A DNA stretch of 32,256 nucleotides from a virus, in IMG/VR virus record IMGVR_UViG_3300044966_000278, positions 1-32,256 of that record, one strand, 5' to 3'. Each line of letters opens with the position of its first letter. The first letter of the stretch is position 1. Shown here piece after piece: positions 1-6,181 of the stretch. The notes below the pieces were generated by a model. That model did not search any database and was not told where the DNA came from. It saw only the letters and a program-made list of their open reading frames with translations. The translations under genes and the position numbers were made by a program.

Positions 1-36
1 CGGCGTGCTGATCTTGCCGTCCTTGTGCGGAGTCAT
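1..36 (-). CDS. 5' end of a gene running off the left edge
   Basis: Only the first 12 codons are inside the window (MTPHKDGKISTP). The ATG overlaps the TGA of the upstream gene as ATGA, and a GGAG Shine-Dalgarno lies about 9 bases upstream (GGAGAGTCCGA-ATG). The coupling and the good ribosome site make a real start likely. The product cannot be named from 12 residues. Confidence 0.55.
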   Translation of the reverse strand, partial: MTPHKDGKISTP

Positions 37-419
37 TCGGACTCTCCGCTTTCCGTCTGTGTTGCTGGGTTTTCCCATGTGCTTAGACTAGCGCGCGTTG
101 CCCACGCTAGGTTGGCGACCTTGGCTTCGTTCCAAGACGCATCTGGGTCGGTGTACCTTCGCGCAAAGTCGTAACGCGCTTTGTTCATGGCGAGGTATAA
201 GACCATGTCGTATGCCTCTTCGCGCATGTTCTCATGGAATGTGTCCCACTTCCAGTCAAGCCATTCGCCGTCGTGTTCCTCGCAACCAGCAATGTAGCGG
301 CGCTTCAGAACTTCTCGTAGGGTGGCTGGTCGCAGGATGTCCCAGATATGAAAGTCGACGATCTCTCTAATCGAACTTTCAATGTGCTTCTCAACGTCGT
401 CCCAGATTTCAGAACTCAT
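33..419 (-). CDS. hypothetical phage protein, 128 aa
   Basis: This acidic protein, rich in aromatic residues, belongs to no family I recognise. It begins MSSEIWDDVEK and is mostly predicted helix, with a central stretch rich in Trp, Arg and Glu and a polar tail ending ESGESE. The start is the ATG at 419, preceded by GGAG with a 7-base spacer. It overlaps the end of the upstream zinc-ribbon gene by 11 bases and its own stop by 4 bases with the next gene, so it is translationally coupled in the leftward operon. No enzyme motif is visible. Confidence 0.7.
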   Translation of the reverse strand: MSSEIWDDVEKHIESSIREIVDFHIWDILRPATLREVLKRRYIAGCEEHDGEWLDWKWDTFHENMREEAYDMVLYLAMNKARYDFARRYTDPDASWNEAKVANLAWATRASLSTWENPATQTESGESE

Positions 420-876
420 CTTCGCTCTCCAGTTCTTGCGCTAGGCGCGGGTGTAGTTTCGCCATCTGCTCGTAGGTGACGGTGAACTCTGTGCCGTCGT
501 GGCGAGTGCATGTCTTCGGGCCCTCATGCTTTAGCCTGAGCATATGTTCTCTGAGGCTTAGCACCTGATTGGTTCCACTCGCACACCCATCGTCACAGTA
601 GGGCTTGCCGTTGACTTCAAGGGTTACGCTTGGTTGGAGGGGTGCCCCACACCGTTCGCAGGTATTGAATCCAAGCGGAGGTGTTACTGCGCCTAGCAGT
701 CGGTCGCGTTGCTTTAGTAGCCATGCTGGGTCTTCCTTTGCTTGTGCTCGCGCGCGCTCTACTTTGTAGCGCAGGTACGCTGACGGGTTGTCGATAATCA
801 TACCCTTGTCTTTGTCCTTCTGCACTGCCTCTTCGGCTACAAGCGTCAGGATCTTATCCATATACTCTTCGTTCAC
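409..876 (-). CDS. zinc-ribbon protein, 155 aa
   Basis: The start is a GTG at 876 (VNEEYMDKIL). It is chosen because a strong GGAGGGG site sits 5 bases upstream, overlapping the stop of the Mom-like gene. The N-terminal half is charged helix. Around residues 83-110 a CERCG ... YCDDGC arrangement looks like a treble-clef or zinc-ribbon site, followed by a basic helix and an acidic tail. Such small zinc proteins may bind nucleic acid, but the function is unknown. Position directly after the Mom-like gene is notable because phage Mu pairs mom with the zinc-finger gene com. The cysteine pattern here is not obviously Com, so I do not claim that role. Confidence 0.7.
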   Translation of the reverse strand: MNEEYMDKILTLVAEEAVQKDKDKGMIIDNPSAYLRYKVERARAQAKEDPAWLLKQRDRLLGAVTPPLGFNTCERCGAPLQPSVTLEVNGKPYCDDGCASGTNQVLSLREHMLRLKHEGPKTCTRHDGTEFTVTYEQMAKLHPRLAQELESEDEF

Positions 877-877
877 T

Positions 878-1390
878 TTACCCCTCCGTATCGAATAGTG
901 TTGTTGTCTGGTTGTTTCTATCTTGGTGGTCTGTATCGATTGGTTCTCGCAGCCTGTATTCCCATCTGATTTTGGGAGCGGTAGATTGTGCTGCGCTTCG
1001 ATCCCTCTTGTCCGTGTCCCACGATGCGTGTCTCTTCTGTTCTGACGCAACGCTCCAGCCCGACGCTTTGTAGATAGTTCCGGCGTGAGCCTCTGTGTCC
1101 TGATAGGAAATAAGAATTGCTATGTGTGGCATTTCTTTTTTGATCCACTTCCGCATATAGCCCAACATTCGCGAAGCGGTATTTGCTGGGCAATCGTCTG
1201 CTATTGCCATGCGCCTTAGTTCAAGCATCTGCCTTCCATACTTTAGGCGATTCGCAGCAATCGGAGACGACCATATCGCTGTGGCGAAAAACAATCCCTC
1301 AAACTTGGCCACAAAACAAACGTAGTCTCTATTCCTAACTACGTTAGACCATTCGATAATCGGGAACCTACTGTGCCACTTCGCATTGAG
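878..1390 (-). CDS. Mom-like DNA modification protein (GNAT fold); start unclear
   Basis: The protein contains WHSRFP, then AIWSSPIA, LELRRMAIAD, NTASRML, LISYQD and GTIYKASGW. These line up with the phage Mu Mom pattern (LELNRMAF, a Ser-rich helix, SF-D, GTIY-ASGF). Mom is a GNAT-fold enzyme that converts adenine in phage DNA to a carbamoylmethyl derivative, protecting it from restriction. The stop is TAA at 878-880 and the next gene's ribosome site overlaps it. No ATG, GTG or TTG lies in frame between the tRNA-like gene (ends 1431) and WHSR at about 1378. The left limit given is only where family-like sequence begins. The frame stays open through the tRNA to a TTG at 1528. A frameshift or non-standard initiation is possible. 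Confidence 0.72.
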   Translation of the reverse strand, partial: LNAKWHSRFPIIEWSNVVRNRDYVCFVAKFEGLFFATAIWSSPIAANRLKYGRQMLELRRMAIADDCPANTASRMLGYMRKWIKKEMPHIAILISYQDTEAHAGTIYKASGWSVASEQKRHASWDTDKRDRSAAQSTAPKIRWEYRLREPIDTDHQDRNNQTTTLFDTEG

Positions 1391-1430
1391 TGTGCATGCA
1401 AGATTGACGCTGCATGGAGAAAATGAGAAC

Positions 1431-1506
1431 TGGAGCGGAGAGGTCGGGATCGAACCGCCGTCTTCAACTTGGAACAGTTGTTGTGTTTCCACTACACCAT
1501 CCCCGC
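1431..1506 (-). tRNA. tRNA-Gly(TCC)-like gene with two extra bases
   Basis: On the minus strand a cloverleaf can be drawn: acceptor GCGGGGA with TCTCCGC (one G-T pair), D stem GTGT/ACAC, T loop TTCGATC, and an encoded discriminator T plus CCA. The overall form resembles bacterial tRNA-Gly with anticodon TCC. Two departures are seen. The anticodon arm pairs CAAC with GTTG around an 8-base loop TGTTCCAA instead of 7 bases. The T stem GGCGG pairs with CCGACC only if the A is bulged. It lies between the RuvC-like gene and the Mom-like gene. It may be a decaying gene, or a functional oddity such as a four-base decoder. Confidence 0.65.
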
Positions 1507-1535
1507 GTGTTCGCTCACTATACAACAAGTTCTCG

Positions 1536-2159
1536 TCACTTGCCCGCCTCTTCCTCCAACCACTTGATGTCTTGCTCGCTCAGTTCAATGGACTGTAGCG
1601 TTTCGAAGCGGTGCGCGAGCGCGATGCAGATTGCGTCTCGCTGATCCTCTGTCGCCTTGTCCCACTGATTCTCCAACTGTGGGACGTTCTCTCTGATTGC
1701 GGCATGGATCCTATCCTTCATCCGCTCGCCCTCTGGCAGCGGGTACTGCTTGCGGAGAATGCTCTGCCATGTCGTCGGCGAGTACCATTCCGTGTGCGGG
1801 CCGCATGCTGCTGACACTGCGCCTACCAGTGGCATCAACTTACCGCCGAATCCGACGGGTGATTCGATGGCCACGCTTGTGATGTCCACGCTGTCGTGGA
1901 TGATGTCAAGTAGACCCGCGGTTTTGTAGTGGACTTCGACGCACCGCTCGTTCGGCTTCTTCGTGTCGATGCTGAACATTAGTGCGCCCGTGTCGCTGAG
2001 ATCTCCCATCGCTGGGATGATCCCAATGGCAATGCACTTTGTACTGATGTCGATTCCAACGACGACGGGGTTGCGGTCTGCCGGGTCTTCGTGAGGCGGG
2101 TACAGCATCGACGTGATGCAAGATGGGCAGTCGCAGAGTGTGTCTGGGTTAGCGGTCAT
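1536..2159 (-). CDS. RuvC-like Holliday junction resolvase, 207 aa
   Basis: RNase H-fold signatures occur in the expected order. VVVGIDIST gives Asp37 on the first strand, VAIESPVG gives Glu99, and the C-terminal ATEDQRDAICIALA gives Asp172 and Asp175. This is the catalytic acidic set of RuvC-type resolvases, which cut branched DNA before packaging or during recombination. An unusual CDCPSC cluster at residues 9-14 may bind metal. The ATG at 2159 follows an AGGAAGAC ribosome site inside the end of the tiny membrane gene. Neighbouring SSB, annealing protein and nuclease genes fit a recombination role. Confidence 0.8.
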   Translation of the reverse strand: MTANPDTLCDCPSCITSMLYPPHEDPADRNPVVVGIDISTKCIAIGIIPAMGDLSDTGALMFSIDTKKPNERCVEVHYKTAGLLDIIHDSVDITSVAIESPVGFGGKLMPLVGAVSAACGPHTEWYSPTTWQSILRKQYPLPEGERMKDRIHAAIRENVPQLENQWDKATEDQRDAICIALAHRFETLQSIELSEQDIKWLEEEAGK

Positions 2160-2226
2160 GTCTTCCTGACAGGAGATAGGCGATAACGATAATGATTGCC
2201 AGCCCGATGACTTGGCTTGTGTTCAC
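2149..2226 (-). CDS. 25-residue single-span membrane peptide
   Basis: The frame begins with a GTG at 2226 that overlaps the previous stop as GTGA and ends TAA at 2149, overlapping the RuvC-like start. It encodes VNTSQV followed by about 15 hydrophobic residues (IGLAIIIVIAYLL) and SGRHDR. This fits one transmembrane span with a positively charged end. No clear Shine-Dalgarno is seen, so translation would rely on coupling. It lies next to the membrane-anchored hydrolase and could act with it, for example as a small holin-like or anchoring peptide. That is speculation. Confidence 0.5.
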   Translation of the reverse strand: MNTSQVIGLAIIIVIAYLLSGRHDR

Positions 2227-2672
2227 TTCCACGAACCGTCGCTGTTGAACCCGTAGAAGCCGATCATCTCGCTGCACTCCCACCCGGTGTATCCGTAGCC
2301 GGGATAGGTCTTTTCTGCCCACTTGTAGAAGCGCCACGATGCCCAGATCTGTTCGATGGGCGTGGCTTGGTGCATGTCTTCGGGCTGTCCCTTGCGCTTG
2401 TGGATATCCCACAGCACATTGGTCATACCGAGGCCACCCTTGAAGGAGTGGTTGTGGGACTGGTGCCAATTGATACCAGCCCACTTACCCTTGCGCCCGG
2501 AGGGCTGCTCGCAAGCGCCAATCTTCAGGGCTGTGTCCACCCAGTACTTGGGTGGGGGCGTTGCTCCCTGCGCGTTGCTCTGTCCCCACAGAAATGCGCC
2601 GACGATGACGCATGTGCAGAGGACTCCGCACAGGAAGCCGCGATCCCACTGGTTAGAACGGGATGTCGCCAT
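2223..2672 (-). CDS. membrane-anchored Rpf/transglycosylase-like cell-wall hydrolase, 149 aa
   Basis: Residues about 10-30 form a hydrophobic segment (GFLCGVLCTCVIVGAFLWG), acting as a signal anchor. The rest has ACEQPS, WAGINWH, FKGGLGMTNVLWD, a helical region and a late YTGWECSEM. This resembles the lysozyme-like fold of resuscitation-promoting factors and related actinobacterial muralytic enzymes, where the Glu after the first Cys is catalytic and two Cys form a disulphide. The likely role is cleavage of peptidoglycan during entry or exit. The ATG at 2672 has AGGAG 7 bases upstream and overlaps the SSB gene by 20 bases. It lies among recombination genes, away from the virion genes. The family call is from motif recognition only. 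Confidence 0.68.
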   Translation of the reverse strand: MATSRSNQWDRGFLCGVLCTCVIVGAFLWGQSNAQGATPPPKYWVDTALKIGACEQPSGRKGKWAGINWHQSHNHSFKGGLGMTNVLWDIHKRKGQPEDMHQATPIEQIWASWRFYKWAEKTYPGYGYTGWECSEMIGFYGFNSDGSWK

Positions 2673-3030
2673 CGAACGTCTCCTGCTTCGGCGCTGCGCT
2701 GGGCGCTGCGCTGGGCGCTGCGCTGTCCTTGCGCGGATCGAACGGGTAGGCGCGCATGACGCTGACTTCGATCTTGTTGCGCTTCTGTCCGTCCTTCTCC
2801 CACTGCGAGTACTTCAACTTGCCTTCGACGCAGACGCGCCGACCCTTGGGAATGGACGCGATGATCTCTCCGGTCTTTCCGAACGCTACGCAGTCGATGA
2901 AGTTGGTGTGCTCCTTCTCGCTGCCGTCCTGTGCTCGCCACTTCTCGTTGTGGGCGACGGTGAACTTGATTGCAACGCCGTTAGGTTCCGGGTCTCGGAC
3001 GAGATTGCCAATGAGATATACGCTATTCAC
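2653..3030 (-). CDS. ssb: single-stranded DNA-binding protein, 125 aa
   Basis: The N-terminal 100 residues have the OB-fold order of bacterial SSB: MNSVYLIGNL-RDPE, ikFTVAHNEKW, an IDCVAFGKTGEII block and GRRVCVEGKLKY. A short linker of repeated Ser-Ala-Ala-Pro leads to the tail FDGDIPF, close to the classical DDIPF tip that recruits replication and repair partners. It coats single-stranded DNA during replication and recombination. The ATG overlaps the preceding stop (ATGA). The linker is encoded by a 12-base repeat (GGGCGCTGCGCT) that could expand or shrink. Confidence 0.93.
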   Translation of the reverse strand: MNSVYLIGNLVRDPEPNGVAIKFTVAHNEKWRAQDGSEKEHTNFIDCVAFGKTGEIIASIPKGRRVCVEGKLKYSQWEKDGQKRNKIEVSVMRAYPFDPRKDSAAPSAAPSAAPKQETFDGDIPF

Positions 3031-3176
3031 TTCTGCTTACGCCTTTCAATGAGGGTGTCGAACAAGTATACGGGTGCTGACAGTACTTCGATCAGCATGG
3101 CAGCCGCACAATACAGCACCGTGGCGACGATTACCACGCATGGGATTCCGATTAGGAAGAGTAGTACTTCTTTCAT
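3027..3176 (-). CDS. small membrane protein, 49 aa
   Basis: The start is the ATG at 3176, sharing one base with the upstream TGA (TGATG). The upstream extension of this open frame overlaps the nuclease gene and is rejected. The product begins MKEVLLFLIGIPCVVIV and has one long or two short hydrophobic stretches through residue 38, then a basic tail (LIERRKQK). This suggests an inner-membrane protein with a cytoplasmic C terminus. There is no family match. It is coupled to both SSB and the nuclease. Confidence 0.65.
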   Translation of the reverse strand: MKEVLLFLIGIPCVVIVATVLYCAAAMLIEVLSAPVYLFDTLIERRKQK

Positions 3177-4039
3177 CAGATGTTCCCGATGGGGATGACG
3201 TTGCGGTTCTTGCTTCCGTACTCGCAGCGGTTGTAGAACTCGCACCACTGTTGGGAGCATGCCCACGTTCCGCGTGCTATCGGTGCAAACGATCCTGTCT
3301 CGCACGAGTGTTCCATCATGGACAGGATGTCATGCGCGTAGTGATGTGTTAGTTCATCTGTCCATGCCTGATCGTCGTCTCGTACTTGGATGCTTTCGAT
3401 CCTGCCCGGGGTCTTCCTGCCGATGTCGACCACGTTCCATCCGCGTCCAACAACGGGGGTTTCTTGGGTTGCCGCCATGCCAGCGGCGTAAAGGGTCAAC
3501 TGCTGGTCGATGGCTGCGGTGTCGTGCGTGTATGTTCCGCTACGCTTTTTGAGTGTGGCCTTGTTGTCAACGATGATCAGACCACCGGCCTCCTCGCTCA
3601 GTTCGACGAGGTCGATGTTGCCAATCATCAGCACGTCGCTGGTGATCTCGTACTCCAGTTTGTGCTGGACGTACTGTACGTTGGACTTTTCTGCGACGGC
3701 GGAGTACTCCCTGATCGCGCTCATCATCTTGCCCACGAGGTCGTCGTCGCCAGCGATGTCGGTCTCGTCGAAGTCGGCGTCGGGCTCGTTCCAGTACTCC
3801 AGTGCTGCGCCGATGCCAGCCTCTTCGTCTACTGGCTTGTCGTCCATGCGCTGACGCAGCATCTCGTTGGCCGCCTTGTCGAATGCGCTGCCGACCTTGA
3901 CCCGTCCGGGCAGGATGCCCTTGATGCCTTCGACGTAGCGATACTCGTAAGCCTTGGGGCACTGCTTGTACATCCGCATCTGGGAGTACGAGACGAGCGC
4001 CTTGTCGCCTTCGTCATTCTTCTTGGGTAGGCTACTCAT
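3176..4039 (-). CDS. Cas4/RecB-type PD-(D/E)XK exonuclease with Fe-S cluster, 287 aa
   Basis: Motifs appear in the canonical order: VSYSQMRMYKQCP with Cys27, GSAFDKAANEML, NIDLVE (Asp143), IIVDNKAT (Asp158 and Lys160), and QLTLYA, the QxxxY motif. The C terminus has WACSQQWCEFYNRCEYG, giving Cys261, Cys266 and Cys272. Together with Cys27 this is the four-cysteine iron-sulphur set of Cas4 and AddB-like nucleases. It probably resects DNA ends to make single strands for the annealing protein encoded just upstream. The ATG at 4039 is chosen over the TTG at 4048 because AGGAG is correctly spaced from it. It overlaps the annealing gene by 8 bases. Confidence 0.85.
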   Translation of the reverse strand: MSSLPKKNDEGDKALVSYSQMRMYKQCPKAYEYRYVEGIKGILPGRVKVGSAFDKAANEMLRQRMDDKPVDEEAGIGAALEYWNEPDADFDETDIAGDDDLVGKMMSAIREYSAVAEKSNVQYVQHKLEYEITSDVLMIGNIDLVELSEEAGGLIIVDNKATLKKRSGTYTHDTAAIDQQLTLYAAGMAATQETPVVGRGWNVVDIGRKTPGRIESIQVRDDDQAWTDELTHHYAHDILSMMEHSCETGSFAPIARGTWACSQQWCEFYNRCEYGSKNRNVIPIGNI

Positions 4040-4766
4040 CGGTTGCAATCTCCTCTAGATCCTTGATGATCTTGGCTTCATTGTTCTCAACGTACTCAGC
4101 CGGGGTGTCTTCGGCGGGCTTGGCCTGAGCCTTGACCCACGCTTCGATGTCGCGCGCCACGTCGGGATGCTTACCTACCTGCTCTGCGAACAGTTCAAAG
4201 GTGGTGGCGTTGTCGTCGATGATGCCGCGGATCTTTAGAACCTGCTTGATCTTATCTCGCTTTGCCTTGCTCCAGCCCTTGGCCTGCGTCAAGACGTGAT
4301 CGGTGGGCGATGGCTCTGGTGCTGCGGTCTCAAGATCGTTCTTGCTCCAGAGGTTTAGTGCTACGCCGAAGCGCATGGCTGCATTGCGAATGCCGTCGCC
4401 GATGATCTCCTTGATCAGGTCGCCGTCGGTGCGGCGGTCGTTCGGTTCGACGCTGCCGTAACCGATGCGGTTCTGGTCGAAGATCCAGAGGCGGATCCAC
4501 ATGCCGATGGGCCTGCCCTCGGCGTTGCGATCAACGATAGGGCTCTTGTTTAGGTCTGTTCCTACGGGCTCCCAGTGCCAGAGCGGGTCGTGGCGAAGCA
4601 GCATCTCCGTCACGGCGGCATGACCGACGTACGAAAGATTAGTTCCACCCTTAGGCTTCGTCTCCACGAGGCTGGGGTGCGGGGTGCGCAGGTCGTCGTG
4701 AAGATTGCGCAGCGCCTTGATGCGCTCGGCATCGGGCAGGTCGGGCGCGTCAATGTATTCCGGCAT
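4032..4766 (-). CDS. putative single-strand annealing protein (Rad52/ERF-like), 244 aa
   Basis: The core has NLSYVGHAAVTEMLL, WHWEPVG, GMWIRLWI, a GYGSVE strand and then GDLIKEIIGDGIRNAAMRFG. This resembles the SSB-dependent annealing proteins of actinophages and other phages, where an 'AIKEAIGDALRNAAMRFG' helix follows a beta sheet. It would pair complementary strands exposed by the adjacent nuclease, and it interacts in context with SSB two genes downstream. The C-terminal third is charged and helical. The ATG at 4766 has AAGGAG nine bases upstream. The exact superfamily (Rad52, ERF or another) cannot be fixed by eye. Confidence 0.68.
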   Translation of the reverse strand: MPEYIDAPDLPDAERIKALRNLHDDLRTPHPSLVETKPKGGTNLSYVGHAAVTEMLLRHDPLWHWEPVGTDLNKSPIVDRNAEGRPIGMWIRLWIFDQNRIGYGSVEPNDRRTDGDLIKEIIGDGIRNAAMRFGVALNLWSKNDLETAAPEPSPTDHVLTQAKGWSKAKRDKIKQVLKIRGIIDDNATTFELFAEQVGKHPDVARDIEAWVKAQAKPAEDTPAEYVENNEAKIIKDLEEIATDE

Positions 4767-5148
4767 TTTGTCTTCTCCTTCGGCACTCTTCGATGTGCCT
4801 GTTGATGGCGTCCCTGTTCCACATGGGGCGCTTCTTTTGTGGTGTGCTCATTACGAACAGTGGTGGTGGTACTCGGTGCCTGTGGTTTGGGTGCCCGGGC
4901 TTTGGGAGGTGGACGCTGTGCTTGTCGCACATGCGTCTGGCCTCGTCGTAACTGATCAGATCTGTGAAGTCTTTGGGTAGAAACTTCTCTGCTCCGTGGT
5001 GGTCTTTGACGACGTAGCCGCTTGCTGGTCTGTCGTCGCAGGCGCAGTAGAACTTACCTTCGTGCTTGTAGTACAACTTGTCCGTAGGCTTGAAGTGCTT
5101 GTAGATATGCGGCTTTCCGCCACGGTTCCTGACCTTGGGCGGACTCAT
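4750..5148 (-). CDS. hypothetical protein with CxC motif, 132 aa
   Basis: The ATG at 5148 (MSPPKVRNRGGK) is chosen. A TTG at 5187 would add 13 residues and overlap the previous gene, but neither has a strong ribosome site. A KFYCACDDRP segment near residue 35 and a later ARRMCDKH could hold metal, and the C-terminal 30 residues are strongly basic (RRRRQNAGIH). The stop overlaps the annealing gene. I do not recognise the family. A basic, Cys-containing protein beside recombination genes may bind DNA, but this is only inference. Confidence 0.62.
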   Translation of the reverse strand: MSPPKVRNRGGKPHIYKHFKPTDKLYYKHEGKFYCACDDRPASGYVVKDHHGAEKFLPKDFTDLISYDEARRMCDKHSVHLPKPGHPNHRHRVPPPLFVMSTPQKKRPMWNRDAINRHIEECRRRRQNAGIH

Positions 5149-5167
5149 GGTTCCGCTGACGTAGACC

Positions 5168-5575
5168 TTAGTGCTCGTCTGATTCAAAGATCAAACTTTC
5201 CCATCTCATCGTTGGTCGACGGTGGCACTCTGGCCGGTCAGACCTGACGTACTCATCGGTCGGGTAGATGATCCCATCCTTTGCTGCCCTCCGCATAACT
5301 GCACCCATCGCTCGGGGTTCGTGTGTCTTGAACTGTGGGAATAGATTAGAGATTGTCTTCCACACGTTGTCTGTGGTGAAGAACTGATTGCACTCTGCGA
5401 CGAGGCGGCATGCAAGATAGGCAGCCTGCGCCCAGTCCGGGTCGGCGTTCTTCTCTACCCGGTCGATGGCTTCGTCTCGCGCCTGCGTTGCGGCATTGAT
5501 GCCGTGCGGAGTGTGGACGAGCGGCACCCCGTACGAGCGAAGGATGTCTTCCACTGTCATCTGCTCGTCAGACAT
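5168..5575 (-). CDS. conserved phage protein, winged-helix-like, 135 aa
   Basis: Start MSDEQMTVEDILRS at 5575 is taken; the longer frame overlaps the upstream gene too far. The middle (FFTTDNVWKTI) followed by EPRAMGAVMRRAAKDGII and YVRSDRPECHRRP matches a pattern I know from actinophage small proteins of unknown function. It has the look of a winged helix: helix, recognition helix, then a wing with a Cys-His. DNA binding is therefore plausible. It is in the early operon between two unknown genes and overlaps the upstream one by 8 bases. Confidence 0.68.
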   Translation of the reverse strand: MSDEQMTVEDILRSYGVPLVHTPHGINAATQARDEAIDRVEKNADPDWAQAAYLACRLVAECNQFFTTDNVWKTISNLFPQFKTHEPRAMGAVMRRAAKDGIIYPTDEYVRSDRPECHRRPTMRWESLIFESDEH

Positions 5576-5975
5576 TGTCTTTACCTGCGATGCAGACGTA
5601 GCCGTCGGCGATGCTACGGCCAATCGGAGTGATGTACAGGCTGTTCGATCCAGACGTGCTGGCTGTTACGCGAGCGTTGCCGTGGACGTGGTCTGCGATA
5701 CGGCGTAGATCGATGTGCTCGCTTGGCTTGTCGATCCAGTTGATTGTCTCCTCCGGGTCAACGATGAGGATGGTGACGAGGATTGATTCGTCTTTTGCGA
5801 CGAGTCCGAAGCGGGCGAGCATGTCGCGCGTCATGGTCTTGGTGACGCTGTCGATCGTGTTTGCCTCGCTGGCGAATGCGCTCATGCGCTCTGCGATCTG
5901 CGCCTCCGTGAACGTCATGTCGTCCGGGTCTGGCGTGCGGTCGTAGTCGTCCTGCTCGCGAATGTGCCTTGTCAT
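5568..5975 (-). CDS. hypothetical protein, 135 aa
   Basis: The protein is mixed alpha/beta with an acidic N terminus (MTRHIREQDDYDRTPDPDD) and strands such as SILVTILIVDPEETINW. It has no cysteine or nucleotide-binding motif and no recognised family. The ATG at 5975 has GGAAGAGGTAAG as ribosome site and starts three bases after the stop of the upstream gene. Its stop overlaps the next start by 8 bases, so it belongs to the coupled early operon. Confidence 0.65.
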   Translation of the reverse strand: MTRHIREQDDYDRTPDPDDMTFTEAQIAERMSAFASEANTIDSVTKTMTRDMLARFGLVAKDESILVTILIVDPEETINWIDKPSEHIDLRRIADHVHGNARVTASTSGSNSLYITPIGRSIADGYVCIAGKDNV

Positions 5976-5978
5976 GTC

Positions 5979-6167
5979 TTACCTCTTCCTTTCGATGATG
6001 TAGTGCTCCGTTGATCCGGAGCGGCTGATGAACGTGACGTTTCCTTTCTTGTTCATCAGGTCGTGCGCCTCGCTTGTTGCCCCGACGACGTGTTCGGTGT
6101 TGCCGATCCAGACGTAGGCGAGGCTGCCCAAGTTGGGGCGGGTGATGCTAGCGGGTGTCTGCTGCAT
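5979..6167 (-). CDS. small hypothetical protein, 62 aa
   Basis: A short basic beta-rich protein (LAYVWIGNTEHVVGATSEAHDLMNKKGNV...). It is the first gene after the five-hairpin gap. Unlike its neighbours it has no visible Shine-Dalgarno in front of the ATG at 6167. Instead a TGAGGT-loop-ACCTCA hairpin ends 16 bases upstream. A later in-frame ATG at residue 38 is an alternative start. Translation may be controlled by the structured leader. The family is unknown. Confidence 0.55.
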   Translation of the reverse strand: MQQTPASITRPNLGSLAYVWIGNTEHVVGATSEAHDLMNKKGNVTFISRSGSTEHYIIERKR

Positions 6168-6181
6168 AGTCGTATGGTAGT

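Noticed and set aside
1378-1416. Programmed frameshift by the 8-base-loop tRNA into the Mom-like gene
   Set aside because: No GGAA four-base codon or slippery sequence at the junction; left as an open start problem only.
1386-1644. Plus-strand frames across the tRNA-like gene
   Set aside because: They read through the tRNA and have no gene-like neighbours on that strand.
3386-4030. Long plus-strand frame opposite the nuclease gene
   Set aside because: It is antisense to a gene with clear nuclease motifs and has no domain or ribosome site.
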